From NCBI GenBank assembly GCA_964516635.1, contig CAZEZY010000141.1, forward strand, positions 1 through 5,685: a stretch of DNA of 5,685 bases. Direction: 5' to 3'. The DNA is from CAZEZY01 sp964516635. GTDB lineage: Bacteria; Pseudomonadota; Gammaproteobacteria; Burkholderiales; Burkholderiaceae_C. A program made the translations under genes and the position numbers. The notes under the pieces are model-generated. The model was not told the origin of the DNA. It saw only the letters and a list, made by a program, of their open reading frames with translations, and ran no database searches. Of the stretch, positions 5,623 through 5,685 are shown one piece after another (positions within the stretch are counted from its first letter, which is position 1; each line of letters starts with the position of its first letter).

Positions 5623-5685
5623 ATGCCCCGACAAGCCAAAACCTGGGCACAAAAGATGTGCGCCAAACCGCCCCACACCGTGGTG
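5623..5685 (+). CDS. N-terminus of a small protein, possibly MGMT-family (partial)
   Basis: Only the first 21 codons are in the window; the gene runs off the right edge. The start is firm: AGGAG at 5612-5616 lies 6 bases before the ATG. The visible peptide (MPRQAKTWAQKMCAKPPHTV) resembles, from memory, the N-terminus of small bacterial proteins annotated as MGMT family, which are related to O6-alkylguanine-DNA alkyltransferase. Those typically begin with a KTW..KM.AKPP stretch. If so, it would sit in a DNA-repair neighbourhood beside the exonuclease and ligase. The part that would prove it, the alkyltransferase-like core, is outside the window, so the family call is tentative, while the gene itself is likely real. 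Confidence 0.6.
   Translation, partial: MPRQAKTWAQKMCAKPPHTVV

Overview
The window appears to be chromosomal DNA of a GC-rich proteobacterium, most likely a betaproteobacterium of the Burkholderiales (Comamonadaceae-like). This rests on codon use, on the cupin and DNA-ligase proteins as I remember them, and on the presence of a bacterial ATP-dependent ligase with its partner exonuclease. The taxon is an inference; no marker gene is present. All supported genes lie on the + strand.

Left part (1-2486): a complete small cupin gene (16-327) is followed 4 bp later by a three-helix membrane protein (332-700). After a hairpin-containing gap comes a 244-residue protein with two membrane helices and a soluble C-terminal domain (833-1567). 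Next is a degenerate-looking stretch that may hold a broken small membrane-protein gene (1568-1874). A 67-residue two-helix protein (1875-2078) and a 116-residue three-helix protein (2136-2486) follow. None of these membrane proteins belongs to a family I recognise. The two three-helix proteins share a layout that suggests they may be distant relatives: a basic cytosolic loop, then an outside loop with a spaced cysteine pair. Base composition here is clearly lower in GC than to the right, consistent with an accessory region.

Middle (2487-2830): an intergenic stretch has an 8-bp perfect inverted repeat with arms 37 bases apart and a possible promoter. It precedes a 48-codon gene for a small lysine-rich protein (2615-2761) with a very good ribosome binding site.

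Right part (2831-5685): a two-gene DNA repair operon. A ligase-associated metallo-beta-lactamase-fold exonuclease (2831-3886) overlaps by 4 bp an ATP-dependent DNA ligase (3883-5544) in which the nucleotidyltransferase motifs are intact. The exonuclease would trim DNA ends that the ligase then seals. The DEXH helicase and phosphoesterase often found with this pair do not follow directly. The next gene, cut by the window edge (5623-5685), starts like a small MGMT-family (alkyltransferase-like) protein.

No insertion sequence, CRISPR array, tRNA, rRNA or convincing Rho-independent terminator was seen. I find no clear evidence of a wholly new system. The most unusual material is the set of uncharacterised small membrane proteins on the left.
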